Assembly (NCBI GenBank): GCA_001464455.1
Contig: LNEI01000019.1
Span: forward strand, 124,001-188,000
Direction: 5' to 3'
Length of the DNA: 64,000 bases
From: Acidobacteria bacterium Ga0077534
Lineage (GTDB): Bacteria; Acidobacteriota; Blastocatellia; Pyrinomonadales; Pyrinomonadaceae
In this document: positions 48,377 to 57,635 of the stretch, one piece after another
Layout: each line of letters begins with the position of its first letter
Position numbering within the stretch: the stretch's first letter is position 1
Translations under genes and position numbers: made by a program
Notes under the pieces: generated by a model
Told to the model about the DNA's origin: nothing
What the model saw: only the letters and a program-made list of their open reading frames with translations
Database searches by the model: none

Positions 48377-48891
48377 CCCTTGACCGCAAATGTTCTGGAG
48401 ATCGAATCGGTCTGACTCCTGATGGAACGGAGCGAATCCTTTTGCCCGGTAAAACGCAGAACGTAAACCGTGGTTTCATTTGCTTTTAGAAAATAGAAGC
48501 GTCCGCTCATATTTCGCCCTCCGGCTATGTATTCGAAATTATAGACCGCTCCTCGAAGCTTGCCGGTAAAGTTATCCTGAGTTCCTGCCGCAAATCCCTG
48601 TCTGAACTGAAGCCGTTTCTCTTCTTCTTCGACGATGTCCGCCATGATCGAATCACGAGGCACCGTAACTTTACGAACCTCAAGATGCCCGTCGAAGCGG
48701 TCACCATACACATACTCGACATTGGGACTTGTCGCCGATGGCTTGACCGTCATCTTCCATTTTCCTTCGGGTACAGTAAAATTGTAATCGACGGCCGGGT
48801 CCGAAAACACCGAGTCCTGGGCCGGAACCGCATAGGCGCCGATCACCAGAGCACACAAGACGCTAAAGATGGAGAGCTTGATCGTTTTCAT
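48373..48891 (-). CDS. Secreted protein of unknown function
   Basis: 172 residues with signal peptide (IKLSIFSVLCALVIGAYAVP). Mature part: DYNFTVPEGKWKMTVKPSAT, FDGHLEVRKVTVPRDSIMAD, GAVYNFEYIAGGRNMSGRFY, a pattern seen in small lipid- or surface-associated beta proteins, but I cannot name a family. It converges with larA (4-nt overlap) and is divergent from the DUF1800 gene across 195 bp, in which I see no clear motif. Confidence 0.75.
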   Translation of the reverse strand: MKTIKLSIFSVLCALVIGAYAVPAQDSVFSDPAVDYNFTVPEGKWKMTVKPSATSPNVEYVYGDRFDGHLEVRKVTVPRDSIMADIVEEEEKRLQFRQGFAAGTQDNFTGKLRGAVYNFEYIAGGRNMSGRFYFLKANETTVYVLRFTGQKDSLRSIRSQTDSISRTFAVKG

Positions 48892-49086
48892 TTTTTCACT
48901 CGCGAGTTCGAAAACCTAGGTTATTTTAGCGTGTAATGCCGCATAACAAAAATTTGATGTCGGCAGGCGTGCGGTTTGTTGTCCGGATTAGCATTTTCAA
49001 GATTTTTTCGGCCTTATAGCCTTTAGCAGCGTCTAAGTTTGCAGGAAGCATTGATTGCAAAGAATTTATGCTGGGATAGTGAAATT

Positions 49087-51087
49087 ATGATAAAACGCAT
49101 TTCTATTCTGAATCGGCTCGTCTCGCTGACCGCCATGACGGCTATTGTTATGCCAGGCCTGTTGTTCGCTGCCGACACGAAAAAGCCTGCAAAGCCGCTC
49201 AACGATGATCAAAAGATCCTTCATGTCCTTAACCGCCTTGGCTTTGGTGCCAAACCGGGCGATATCGAACGCGTCAGAACCATCGGCGTAAAGAAATACA
49301 TCGACCAACAGCTAAACCCTGCTTCGATCACCGACAACCTGGCTGAGGGAAAGCTGAAGAATCTCGAGATATTTAACATGACGACCGCGGAGGTTTTTGC
49401 GAAATATCCAAATCCCGGCGGCCTTATGCAAGCCCTTCAGCGGATGGAAAACGGCGGTCGACAAGCTGCACAGCCAAATGCGAATGCCGAAGAAATGACT
49501 GAGAAGGAGCGTCAGGATCGTCAGGCAAAGCTTCGCGAGATCTATCAGAAATACGATCTGAAACCAGCTAATCAGCTCCTGCCGCAGATAACCGCAAACC
49601 GCCTTTTGCGTGCTGTTTATTCCGAGAGACAGCTGCAGGAGGTTATGGTCGATTTCTGGCAGAATCACTTTAACGTTTTTGCCGGAAAGGCCGCCGTTCG
49701 CTGGTATATCCCTAGCTATGAACGCGACGTATTGCGAAAGAACGCCCTCGGCAATTTCAAGGATCTTGTTGTTGGTACGGCACAGCATCCGGCGATGCTC
49801 TTTTACCTTGATAATTTTGAGTCGCGTGCGCAGAATACGCAGCAGCCAAGAGGAAATCAGATGGCCGACCGTCTTCGGCAGGCGATGCGCAATGGTCAGC
49901 TCCGCCCTCAAGCACGCGAACGGCTGAAGCAGCAGTTCGGCCTGACGGACGCGCAGCTCGATGAGCGTATCAAGCAGCTCAATGCAAATCCTCAGGCTGG
50001 TAATGCAAATCAAGCCCGTGCCGGCATTAACGAAAATTACGCTCGCGAACTGATGGAGCTGCACACACTTGGTGTTGATGGCGGCTACACACCTAAAGAC
50101 ATCGTCGACGTAGCAAAGGCGTTTACCGGTTGGACGATCGTTGACCCTCGTGGATATCGCCGCATTGCCGCCGGCGAGATAAATGGAAACGAAGAGCAGC
50201 GTCTCGCCCGCCTTCAGCGACAGATGGGCATTCCCGACGACGCACAGAGTGGTTCGTTCTATTTCAATTCGCGTTGGCACGAAAATGGCCCTAAGACCGT
50301 TCTTGGGCAAAAGGTCGACGAGGGCGGGATCAAGGATGGCTTAAAAGTGATCGATATCCTGGTCTCGCATCCCTCAACGGCGAAATTCATAGCTAAGAAG
50401 CTTGCGGTAAAGTTTGTAAGCGATACGCCGACCGATGCACTCGTCGGACGCGTTGCAGATGCGTTTACTAAGTCTAAAGGTGACATCAAGACAACACTCC
50501 GGGCATTATTCGAAGATAAGGAATTTTTCGCTCCGGAAAATTACCGGGCAAAGATCAAATCCCCGTTCGAGTTGGCCGTTAGCTCGATCCGTGCTCTCGG
50601 TGCCGACACAAATGGCGGTGCTCAAATGCTGGCCATGCTTAACAAACTCGGTGAGACGCCGTACGGCTATCAGGCTCCGACCGGGTATCCTGACACAGCG
50701 GAAGACTGGGTGAACACCGGAGCCTTGCTCGAACGCTTGAACTACGCGATCGCCCTCTCAAGTAATCAGATCGCTGGAACAAGGGTCGATCTAAAACGCT
50801 TTGAGGCGAAGGAGAAGACAGGAGTCCTCGACAAGGCGATAGAGCTGGTTCTGGCTGGTGAGATCTCACCAACGACCAAAGCTACGCTCTCCCGACAGAT
50901 AGAACAACCTTTGCCGGAGGTCAAGGCACCGAACGAGGTCGATGACGAAGTGATGGTCCCGAACATGCGTGAAGGCCAGGCCGGGGCACGCGGTCGGCAG
51001 GCACGCCTTTTAAGGCCGAGCGGCAATCCGGATGTTTTCAAGGTCGTAAGTTTGGTGCTTGGAACACCCGAGTTCCAGCGTCAATGA
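49087..51087 (+). CDS. Exported DUF1800-family protein
   Basis: 666 residues from ATG 49087 (signal ISILNRLVSLTAMTAIVMPG); an ATG 48 nt upstream adds non-signal residues. DUF1800 hallmarks: ILHVLNRLGFGAKPGDIERV, LQEVMVDFWQNHFNVFAGK, NENYARELMELHTLGVDGGY and DIVDVAKAFTGWTI. DUF1800 genes normally precede a DUF1501 gene; here a serine hydrolase follows with a 4-nt overlap. The pair's role is unknown. Confidence 0.9.
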   Translation: MIKRISILNRLVSLTAMTAIVMPGLLFAADTKKPAKPLNDDQKILHVLNRLGFGAKPGDIERVRTIGVKKYIDQQLNPASITDNLAEGKLKNLEIFNMTTAEVFAKYPNPGGLMQALQRMENGGRQAAQPNANAEEMTEKERQDRQAKLREIYQKYDLKPANQLLPQITANRLLRAVYSERQLQEVMVDFWQNHFNVFAGKAAVRWYIPSYERDVLRKNALGNFKDLVVGTAQHPAMLFYLDNFESRAQNTQQPRGNQMADRLRQAMRNGQLRPQARERLKQQFGLTDAQLDERIKQLNANPQAGNANQARAGINENYARELMELHTLGVDGGYTPKDIVDVAKAFTGWTIVDPRGYRRIAAGEINGNEEQRLARLQRQMGIPDDAQSGSFYFNSRWHENGPKTVLGQKVDEGGIKDGLKVIDILVSHPSTAKFIAKKLAVKFVSDTPTDALVGRVADAFTKSKGDIKTTLRALFEDKEFFAPENYRAKIKSPFELAVSSIRALGADTNGGAQMLAMLNKLGETPYGYQAPTGYPDTAEDWVNTGALLERLNYAIALSSNQIAGTRVDLKRFEAKEKTGVLDKAIELVLAGEISPTTKATLSRQIEQPLPEVKAPNEVDDEVMVPNMREGQAGARGRQARLLRPSGNPDVFKVVSLVLGTPEFQRQ

Positions 51088-51158
51088 TCAAGGGGCGAAC
51101 TAACCTTAGAAGCCGGCATCCGCTAGTCACGGTTGTCGGCTATTTTTTCCGACAGAAT

Positions 51159-52148
51159 ATGAAATTTGTCATGGTCATTTTGATATTGGTGTTCGCCGTG
51201 TTCGCTTCCGCTCAGCAGAAAGAGCCGAGCAAAGCGTTTGAGGCTGCGGCAAAATACTCGCGCGATCATCGCGGCATCGCGGTCGTCGTGATGAAGGGTG
51301 ATAAGGTCGTTTTCGAAGATTATGCAATGCAAGGGACCAAGGATCTGCCGTGGATGCTTGCGAGTGGAACAAAATCATTTTCCGGTGTAATGTTCGCCGC
51401 TGCCATTGAGGACAAGTTGATCTCGGGCTTCGATGAAAAGGTTGCCGACACGATCACCGAATGGAAAAGCGATCCCCGAAAATCAAAGGTCACGATACGA
51501 CAGTTGTTGTCACTCACCAGCGGCATCGATGCCGGACAAATTGGACGCGTTCCGAGCTATTCCGAGGCGATCCAGTCGCCCGCCCGGCACGACCCCGGCA
51601 CCAGATTCGAGTACGGGCCGGTTCCGTTTCAAATCTTCGGTGAGGTTCTGACCAGAAAACTTAAACCTCGTGCCGAAACCGTCGATAGTTATCTAAAAAA
51701 GCGCATCCTGGAACCACTGGGGATAAAAGTATCTCTTTGGCGAAAAAATGCCAACCAGCCGCTGCTGCCTCAGGGAGCCGTCATCTCGGCAGCCGAATGG
51801 ATCAAATTTGGCCAGTTTCTAAAGGACCGTGGCAAGTGGAACGGCAAGCAGCTGATCGCCGCAAAGCTGCTGGACGAACTCACTATCGGATCCAAAACCA
51901 ATCCGGCTTACGGCATTACTTTCTGGCTTAATGAAGACGGGATCGGGCCGTCGGGCGGTGAGAGGCTCAGCATTTCGGGCGATATCGGCAAGAAAATGTC
52001 CGCTTCAACAAAGATCTACATGGCGGCCGGAGCAGGTAATCAGCGGCTCTACATAATTCCTTCCGAAGATATGGCCGTTGTCAGGTTTGGAGCGTTTGGT
52101 GACTATGACGATCGCGAATTCATCGGTAAACTGCTCGGGGCCAAATAA
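51159..52148 (+). CDS. Exported serine hydrolase (class C beta-lactamase fold)
   Basis: 329 residues from ATG 51159 (signal FVMVILILVFAVFASAQQ); the frame also extends to 51084, overlapping the DUF1800 stop. MLASGTKSFSGVMFAAAIED carries the S-x-x-K nucleophile. TIRQLLSLTSGIDAG and FEYGPVPFQIFGEVLTRK follow, with Tyr in the Y-x-P position. Relatives are esterases and DD-peptidases; true beta-lactamase activity is not implied. Confidence 0.87.
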   Translation: MKFVMVILILVFAVFASAQQKEPSKAFEAAAKYSRDHRGIAVVVMKGDKVVFEDYAMQGTKDLPWMLASGTKSFSGVMFAAAIEDKLISGFDEKVADTITEWKSDPRKSKVTIRQLLSLTSGIDAGQIGRVPSYSEAIQSPARHDPGTRFEYGPVPFQIFGEVLTRKLKPRAETVDSYLKKRILEPLGIKVSLWRKNANQPLLPQGAVISAAEWIKFGQFLKDRGKWNGKQLIAAKLLDELTIGSKTNPAYGITFWLNEDGIGPSGGERLSISGDIGKKMSASTKIYMAAGAGNQRLYIIPSEDMAVVRFGAFGDYDDREFIGKLLGAK

Positions 52149-52150
52149 CG

Positions 52151-52858
52151 CTACTTTCGTCCCAGGGCAAAAAGCTTGATCAGAGCAAGCCCGGCTATAA
52201 AACCGCCAATATGCGCCGCGTACGCGACTCCGCCCCCGGACGAAGGGGCGAGATATCCCTGAATGATCTGAAACGCTATCCAAAGGCCCAGGGCCACAAA
52301 CGCTGGAACCGTGGTCAGGTGGTAAAAGATTATTGCTCTGACCTCATTCCGCGGGAATAAGAGCAGGTATCCACCCAGCACACCAGATATTGCACCCGAG
52401 GCTCCCAGCATCGGGATCACGGAACTCGTGTCCATCATGATCTGCGCTATTGAAGCTGCGATACCAACACAGATGTAGAATAAAAAGTAACGGACGTGGC
52501 CGAGCAGATTCTCAAGATTATCCCCGAAAACAAAGAGGAACATCATGTTACCGAGAATATGCATGATGCTCCCGTGCATGAACATCGAACTCAAGAAATT
52601 GAAGTAAACCGGTAACGGGGTAGGATAATGCGGCACCTCGCCGATGATCTTTCCGGCCGAGTCCTTGAAGTCGATGATCCCACTTAGGTCGGTTCCCGAC
52701 GTGATCTCACGCGGTACAAGCGAAAACGCGTACGAAAAAGCGTCATTGGTCCCCAATTGCTGCAGCAGCAGAAATACAAGAACGTTGACCGCGATCAAGA
52801 CCCAATTCACGATCGGCATGATCGTATGGCCTCTGTTGTCATCACCGATTGGAAACAT
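52151..52858 (-). CDS. Rhomboid-family intramembrane serine protease
   Basis: 235 residues, six spans. FLSSMFMHGSIMHILGNMMF (HxxxHxxxN), MLGASGAISGVLGGYLLLFP (nucleophile Ser) and VAYAAHIGGFIAGLAL (catalytic His) complete the dyad. It cleaves membrane proteins within or near their spans. It is 11 nt after the Uma2 gene on the same strand. Confidence 0.94.
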   Translation of the reverse strand: MFPIGDDNRGHTIMPIVNWVLIAVNVLVFLLLQQLGTNDAFSYAFSLVPREITSGTDLSGIIDFKDSAGKIIGEVPHYPTPLPVYFNFLSSMFMHGSIMHILGNMMFLFVFGDNLENLLGHVRYFLFYICVGIAASIAQIMMDTSSVIPMLGASGAISGVLGGYLLLFPRNEVRAIIFYHLTTVPAFVALGLWIAFQIIQGYLAPSSGGGVAYAAHIGGFIAGLALIKLFALGRK

Positions 52859-52869
52859 TTTTGGAAAAC

Positions 52870-53472
52870 TTAGGACAAAAGTTCATCTACCAAAAGCGAA
52901 AGCCCGTCCAGCAAGGCCGACTTGATCATATCGCCCGCTTTGAAGATCTCGGTCGTTCTATACATCCCAAACTCGGGATTCGTGTAAACTTCGACGATCT
53001 GATCCGGTATGTTGACGATCCAAAATTCCGGTATCTTGTTCGAGGCATATAAAGGCAGCTTTGTACTCCGGTCGATCCGCAATGAAGTCTCCGCTACCTC
53101 GATGACCAGAAGTGTTTCTTCGGGCGTTGGATGACGGCGTCCGTCATATTTGGTCAAGTCAGCGAGAACGATGTCCGGTTCCGGCTCGTCGTAATCGCCG
53201 AGACGCAGTGGGTTCTGAACACTGACCAAAACGGACTCCGGCATATGTCGGGAAAAGAATCGGTTGAGAAAATTAACCAGCCAAGCGTGTTTATCCCCGA
53301 TGCTCATTTTCCTTACTAATTCTCCATCAATGATCTCAGACTTCTCAAAGTCTTGAACGTCGATCAAGCCGAGCTCATACATCCTGTAGTACTCGTCGAC
53401 CGGGAGACGCAGACGAACGGGCGGCCGAGTAACTGAAGGCATGCCTGAGATTTCATTTCGGATCATAATCAC
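52870..53472 (-). CDS. Uma2-family (PD-(D/E)XK-like) protein
   Basis: 200 residues. YYRMYELGLIDVQDFEKSEI, GDKHAWLVNFLNRFFSRHM, DEPEPDIVLADLTKYDGRRH and LLVIEVAETSLRIDRSTKLP match Uma2 putative endonucleases, with D-x-x-x and E-V-A-E as candidate metal residues. Function in bacteria is unproven. It is transcribed with the rhomboid gene downstream. Confidence 0.85.
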   Translation of the reverse strand: MIMIRNEISGMPSVTRPPVRLRLPVDEYYRMYELGLIDVQDFEKSEIIDGELVRKMSIGDKHAWLVNFLNRFFSRHMPESVLVSVQNPLRLGDYDEPEPDIVLADLTKYDGRRHPTPEETLLVIEVAETSLRIDRSTKLPLYASNKIPEFWIVNIPDQIVEVYTNPEFGMYRTTEIFKAGDMIKSALLDGLSLLVDELLS

Positions 53473-53496
53473 AATATACTCTCAATCACGCGCAAC

Positions 53497-54900
53497 TCAA
53501 ACTTTTTCCGGCTCTTGCATAAGCTCAAATCCCTCGCTCCGGGCAACAAAAGTGGCCGCGGTCAGATCACCAACAACATTGAGCGTGGTACGGCACATAT
53601 CGAGTATGCGGTCGACGCCGAGAATGATCGCGATCAATGCCGGATCGATACCTATCATCGCAAGGATACCGATAATGAACGGTATAGAACCAGACGGTAC
53701 GCCCGCTGTGCCGATACCGCCTAGGATCGCGAGATATACGACCATCAACTGGATCGAGAGCGTTAGATCGACACCCGCAAGTTGGGCTATGAACAGCACC
53801 GTGACGCCCTCGTACAAGGCAGTGCCATTCTGATTTGCCGTGGCCCCGACCGTGAGGACGAAATTGTTGATCTCCTTCGGAACACCGAGATTCTCATGTG
53901 AGACGCGAAGGGCAGTCGGCAGCGTTGCGTTTGACGATGAGGTGGAGAAAGCCGTGACGATCACTGTCCAGCTTCGTCTAAAAAACTCGATGGGGTTGAT
54001 CCTGGACAGTAACCAAACAGAAAGCGAATAGACACCGAAGAAATGCAGGCCGAGCCCCAGCAGGACGGTAGCGACGAACCAGCCAAGCGATCTCAGAAGA
54101 TCTATGCCAAAAACCGCAATATTCGTGAAAATAAGGCAAGCCACGGCGTACGGAGCGAACTTCATTATAATGTCGATTATCTTCGACGTTATCGCGAACA
54201 GAGACTCCATCACGCTTACGAACGGTGCCGAGACGGGTGCCGGCAGCAGCGTGATCGCAATGCCTATGATGAGAGCAAAGAACATGATGTGGAGCATGTT
54301 CGGATTCTCGCCCGCGATCGAGTTGAAGACACTCTTGGGGACGATGGTCTTAACCGCCTGCATAAGCGGTGAATCGGCTTTTGCTGCCTCGGCGGCCTTT
54401 TTCTGGGCGTCGGTTGCTGTCGTAGCCCCGCTGCTGTATTTCTCCTTCAGCTGAGCGGCGATCTCCGGGCTGACCTTTTCGCCGGGACGGATCGTATTTG
54501 CGAGCCCAAGGCCGATAACGACGGAAATTGCGGAAATTATGATGCAATAGGCGAACGATTTCAGACCGATCCTGCCCAGTTTCCGAATGTCTCCAATGCC
54601 CGCAACACCAACAACAAGCGACGAAAAGACAAGTGGCACGACGATCATCAGCAGCAGATTCAGAAACAGGGTGCCGATCGGCTGCGTGATGTTCGCGATC
54701 GTCCACGTCACGTTCGCATCATTGCCGCCGAGAGTCTGATTTGCGATCAACCCACCGGCGATGCCCACAACCAGCCCGATGAGGATCTTGGTATGAAGAG
54801 CCATGCCCTTCGGCTTGTCGGGGGTGTTGTCATTGAGATCGGTCGCCATATCACGCTCGTAAGCGTCACCCGATGGTTGCTTGTCGTCCTGTTCGGCCAT
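53497..54900 (-). CDS. Dicarboxylate/amino acid:cation symporter (DAACS)
   Basis: 467 residues. Hairpin 1 TAFSTSSSNATLPTALRVSH and the helix-8 segment ILDMCRTTLNVVGD are typical of GltP/GltPh. The helix-7 motif, normally NMDGT, reads NQNGTALYEGV here, so the sodium-site Asp is Asn. The insertion of about 45 residues after span 3-4 (LKEKYSSGATTATDAQKKAA) is larger than usual. It imports glutamate, aspartate, or C4-dicarboxylates. Confidence 0.93.
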   Translation of the reverse strand: MAEQDDKQPSGDAYERDMATDLNDNTPDKPKGMALHTKILIGLVVGIAGGLIANQTLGGNDANVTWTIANITQPIGTLFLNLLLMIVVPLVFSSLVVGVAGIGDIRKLGRIGLKSFAYCIIISAISVVIGLGLANTIRPGEKVSPEIAAQLKEKYSSGATTATDAQKKAAEAAKADSPLMQAVKTIVPKSVFNSIAGENPNMLHIMFFALIIGIAITLLPAPVSAPFVSVMESLFAITSKIIDIIMKFAPYAVACLIFTNIAVFGIDLLRSLGWFVATVLLGLGLHFFGVYSLSVWLLSRINPIEFFRRSWTVIVTAFSTSSSNATLPTALRVSHENLGVPKEINNFVLTVGATANQNGTALYEGVTVLFIAQLAGVDLTLSIQLMVVYLAILGGIGTAGVPSGSIPFIIGILAMIGIDPALIAIILGVDRILDMCRTTLNVVGDLTAATFVARSEGFELMQEPEKV

Positions 54901-54989
54901 TTATTGCTCCTTGGTTGTGTTCGTCTGAAGTTTTTGTGAGTTTAGCAGACCTTGCGTTTTCGGTAAATGCGAAGGGCCGCTGAATGGAA

Positions 54990-55002
54990 TATCATATTTT
55001 TG
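54990..55002 (+). promoter_or_regulatory. Possible -10 box close to the glcD-like start
   Basis: TATCAT at 54990-54995 is 7 nt before ATG 55003, with no Shine-Dalgarno between. This is similar to the TATAAT-8 nt-ATG arrangements at 7366 and 43325 but weaker. Confidence 0.3.
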
Positions 55003-56433
55003 ATGGCAACCTTCGAATCAATACATTTTGAGTCCACCGGCCGCAAGACGACCCCCGCATCCACTCCGGAAGTTCTGGAAGGCTTGCGAGCGATCGTCAG
55101 TGCAGAGAACGTCGTTGTCGACCCGACCCGGGTTGAACCGTACGGAGCCGATGCTGTAAAAGAAAAATTTCCGCCCGAAGCCGTCGTTTTTCCAGAATCG
55201 ACAGCTGAGATGGTGGCGATCCTAAAACTCGCCAACAAGTATCGATTTCCCGTAACGGCTCGCGGCGGCGGCGTTGGCTACACCGGCGGAGCTGTCCCGG
55301 TCGACGGCGGGATAGTGATAGGAACGGACCGAATGAAAAAGATCATCGAGCTGAATGTTGATGATCTGTATGTCGTCTGTCAGCCTGGGCTAACTACATA
55401 CGATATCCAACAGGCGGCCGCCGAGAAGGGGTTGATGTTTGCACCTGATCCAGCTAGTTACAAAGACAGCTTTATTGGCGGAAATATCGCCGAAAACGCC
55501 GGCGGAATGCGAACGCCAAAATATGGCGTGACCAAGCACCACGTACTTGGCCTGGAAGTTGTGACGGCGACGGGCGAGATCATCCGCACCGGCGGCAAGA
55601 CGGTCAAGAACGTCGTCGGTTTTGATCTGACCGGGCTGATCTGCGGAAGCGAGGGAATGCTCGGGATCATCACAGAGGCGACGTTGAAGTTGCTGCCGAT
55701 GCCTGAAGCGACTTCGACCGTTCGGGCGAATTTTCATTCGATGGAGGCCGCTTGCAAAGTGCTCACCAAGTTCACTCCTCACGGCCTTCTGCCGATGGCG
55801 ATGGAGGTCATCGACAAATTCTGCGTCGCGGCGGTCGAGGAAAACTTCGCTTTCGGGCTGTCGAAGGAAGCTGAGGCGATCTTGCTCGTCGCTGTGGACG
55901 GTTCGAAAGAGGAAGTTGAGCGAAGCGCGGTACTCATCGAGCAGATCATTGCCGAAAACGGAGGCTTCGACATCCTCCGGGCCAGATCGAAAGAGGAAGA
56001 AGACAAGCTGTGGGATGTTCGCCGCGCCATCTCGCCCAGCCTGATGAAGTACGGCACGCTCAAGATCAACGAGGATGTCGTCGTACCGCGCTCAAAGGTG
56101 CCGGAACTTGTCGCCGAGATCGAAAGGATCGGCAAAAAGCACGATACTTTTGTTGCCAACTTCGGACACGCCGGTGACGGAAATATTCATGTCAATTTCG
56201 TAGTGGACCGCGAAGATCCAGCCGCAATTGCCCGTGCCCGCGAATGCGTTTCAGAAACATTCCAGCTCTCCGTCGCCCTCGGCGGCACGATCTCTGGCGA
56301 GCACGGCATCGGCTACGTGAAATCCCAGTACATGCACTACGCCATCGATAAGCCGACGCTCGAGATAATGAAGGGGATTAAAAGGGTCTTCGACCCGAAC
56401 GGCATCTTGAATCCCGGTAAGATGTTTGTGTAA
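55003..56433 (+). CDS. FAD-binding oxidase, glycolate/D-lactate dehydrogenase type (GlcD-like)
   Basis: 476 residues from ATG 55003. FAD domain: FPVTARGGGVGYTGGAVPVD, DPASYKDSFIGGNIAENAGG, KTVKNVVGFDLTGLICGSEG. Cap domain and end: ANFGHAGDGNIHVNF, GGTISGEHGIGYVKSQYMHY. It oxidises D-2-hydroxy acids such as glycolate or D-lactate. GlcE/GlcF partners are absent. The LarA-like gene at 47123 may act on similar substrates. Confidence 0.93.
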   Translation: MATFESIHFESTGRKTTPASTPEVLEGLRAIVSAENVVVDPTRVEPYGADAVKEKFPPEAVVFPESTAEMVAILKLANKYRFPVTARGGGVGYTGGAVPVDGGIVIGTDRMKKIIELNVDDLYVVCQPGLTTYDIQQAAAEKGLMFAPDPASYKDSFIGGNIAENAGGMRTPKYGVTKHHVLGLEVVTATGEIIRTGGKTVKNVVGFDLTGLICGSEGMLGIITEATLKLLPMPEATSTVRANFHSMEAACKVLTKFTPHGLLPMAMEVIDKFCVAAVEENFAFGLSKEAEAILLVAVDGSKEEVERSAVLIEQIIAENGGFDILRARSKEEEDKLWDVRRAISPSLMKYGTLKINEDVVVPRSKVPELVAEIERIGKKHDTFVANFGHAGDGNIHVNFVVDREDPAAIARARECVSETFQLSVALGGTISGEHGIGYVKSQYMHYAIDKPTLEIMKGIKRVFDPNGILNPGKMFV

Positions 56434-56445
56434 TATCAGCGAACG

Positions 56446-56964
56446 ATGAAATTAATCACCTTGTCTTTCTTTGCCGGAGCGATCCTGATCCTGGCATTCG
56501 CTCCGGCCGCATTTGGCCAGTCCAAGAATAAGACGATCGTTCTCGTCCGCCACGCAGAAAAAGCTGTAGTCCCGCCAACAGAACCCGACCCGCACCTTTC
56601 GAGCGAGGGCGAGGAGCGCGCCAAGAGGCTGATGAAAGCGGTTGCACGAAAGTATAAGCCTCACGAGATCTTCGCGACCAATTACAAACGCACTCGCCTA
56701 ACCGCCGAGCCTACCGCGAAGAAACGCGGAAAACAGGTCCAGACCTATGACCCCTCAAAGCACGCCGATCTGGTCGCACAGATTATGGCGAGTAAGACCG
56801 ACCACTACCTGATAGTCGGGCACAGCAACACGATCCCCGCACTGGCAAATCTTCTGGCCAAAAAGGAATTGTTCAGAAATCTGCTAGAGATCGAATACGG
56901 TGTTTACTGGGTGATTCGAATGAAAAACGGCCAGCTCACCAAGATCGAGATGTTCCCGTATTGA
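56446..56964 (+). CDS. Secreted histidine-phosphatase (SixA/PGAM-like)
   Basis: 172 residues. Signal (SFFAGAILILAFAPAAFGQ), then TIVLVRHAEKAV with the phospho-accepting His, FATNYKRTRLTAEPTAKKRG and LIVGHSNTIPALANLL (second catalytic His). It is a member of the histidine-phosphatase superfamily; substrate unknown. It ends 4 nt after the first in-frame start of the LamG gene. Confidence 0.88.
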   Translation: MKLITLSFFAGAILILAFAPAAFGQSKNKTIVLVRHAEKAVVPPTEPDPHLSSEGEERAKRLMKAVARKYKPHEIFATNYKRTRLTAEPTAKKRGKQVQTYDPSKHADLVAQIMASKTDHYLIVGHSNTIPALANLLAKKELFRNLLEIEYGVYWVIRMKNGQLTKIEMFPY

Positions 56965-56972
56965 TCCCCCAC

Positions 56973-57635
56973 ATGCGTATTCTGACAATTCTCATCTTTC
57001 TGCTTTCGACCTTCTGCACGTTTGCCCAGTCCCTCGAAACCCGCAAGACGTCCGTCGTCTGGAAGATCGATAATGTTAAGAAGATCGGCGGGCATCCAGT
57101 CGAAGTGCTTGGATCGCCGCGAGTCGTAAAAACCGATCGCGGCAATGCGGTCGTCTTCGACGGAGTGCGGGACGGGATATTTATTCAAAACAATCCGCTG
57201 GCCGGTGCTGACAAATTTACGATCGAAGCAGTTTTCCGGCCCGACGAAGGCGGCGGGGCCGAGCAGCGTTGGCTTCACATCGAAGATAAAGAGAACGTCG
57301 AAAGCCGAGCGATGCTCGAATCTCGCCTCAGTGGCAAGGAGTGGTTTCTCGACACTTTCTTAAAATCCGGCGATAATCGCATGCCTTTATACGCCGAGAA
57401 TTTTAAACACCCAACCGGCCAGTGGTTTCACGTAGCTCTCGTCTACGACGGCACCGAAATGCGGCACTACATTGATGGAAAGCTCGAACTCTCGGGAAAA
57501 ATAGATCTCAGGACCTTCGGCAAAGGGGTCACTTCAATAGGCGTGCGGCAGAACAAGGTCTTCTGGTTCAAGGGAGCGGTGCTCAAGGCCCGTTTTACCC
57601 ACCGTCCACTTCCTCCGGCTGAGTTCATGAAATAG
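56973..57635 (+). CDS. Secreted LamG/concanavalin-like domain protein
   Basis: 220 residues from ATG 56973 with signal RILTILIFLLSTFCTFAQ. The jelly-roll domain shows AVVFDGVRDGIFIQNNPLAG, FTIEAVFRPDEGGGAEQRWL, WFHVALVYDGTEMRHYIDGK and VTSIGVRQNKVFWFKGAVLK. It is a carbohydrate- or protein-binding domain by family. The 3' end overlaps convergent proB by 11 nt. Confidence 0.85.
   Translation: MRILTILIFLLSTFCTFAQSLETRKTSVVWKIDNVKKIGGHPVEVLGSPRVVKTDRGNAVVFDGVRDGIFIQNNPLAGADKFTIEAVFRPDEGGGAEQRWLHIEDKENVESRAMLESRLSGKEWFLDTFLKSGDNRMPLYAENFKHPTGQWFHVALVYDGTEMRHYIDGKLELSGKIDLRTFGKGVTSIGVRQNKVFWFKGAVLKARFTHRPLPPAEFMK

Noticed and set aside
49312-50310. 332-codon minus-strand open frame
   Set aside because: It is antisense to the DUF1800 gene and has no recognisable protein features.
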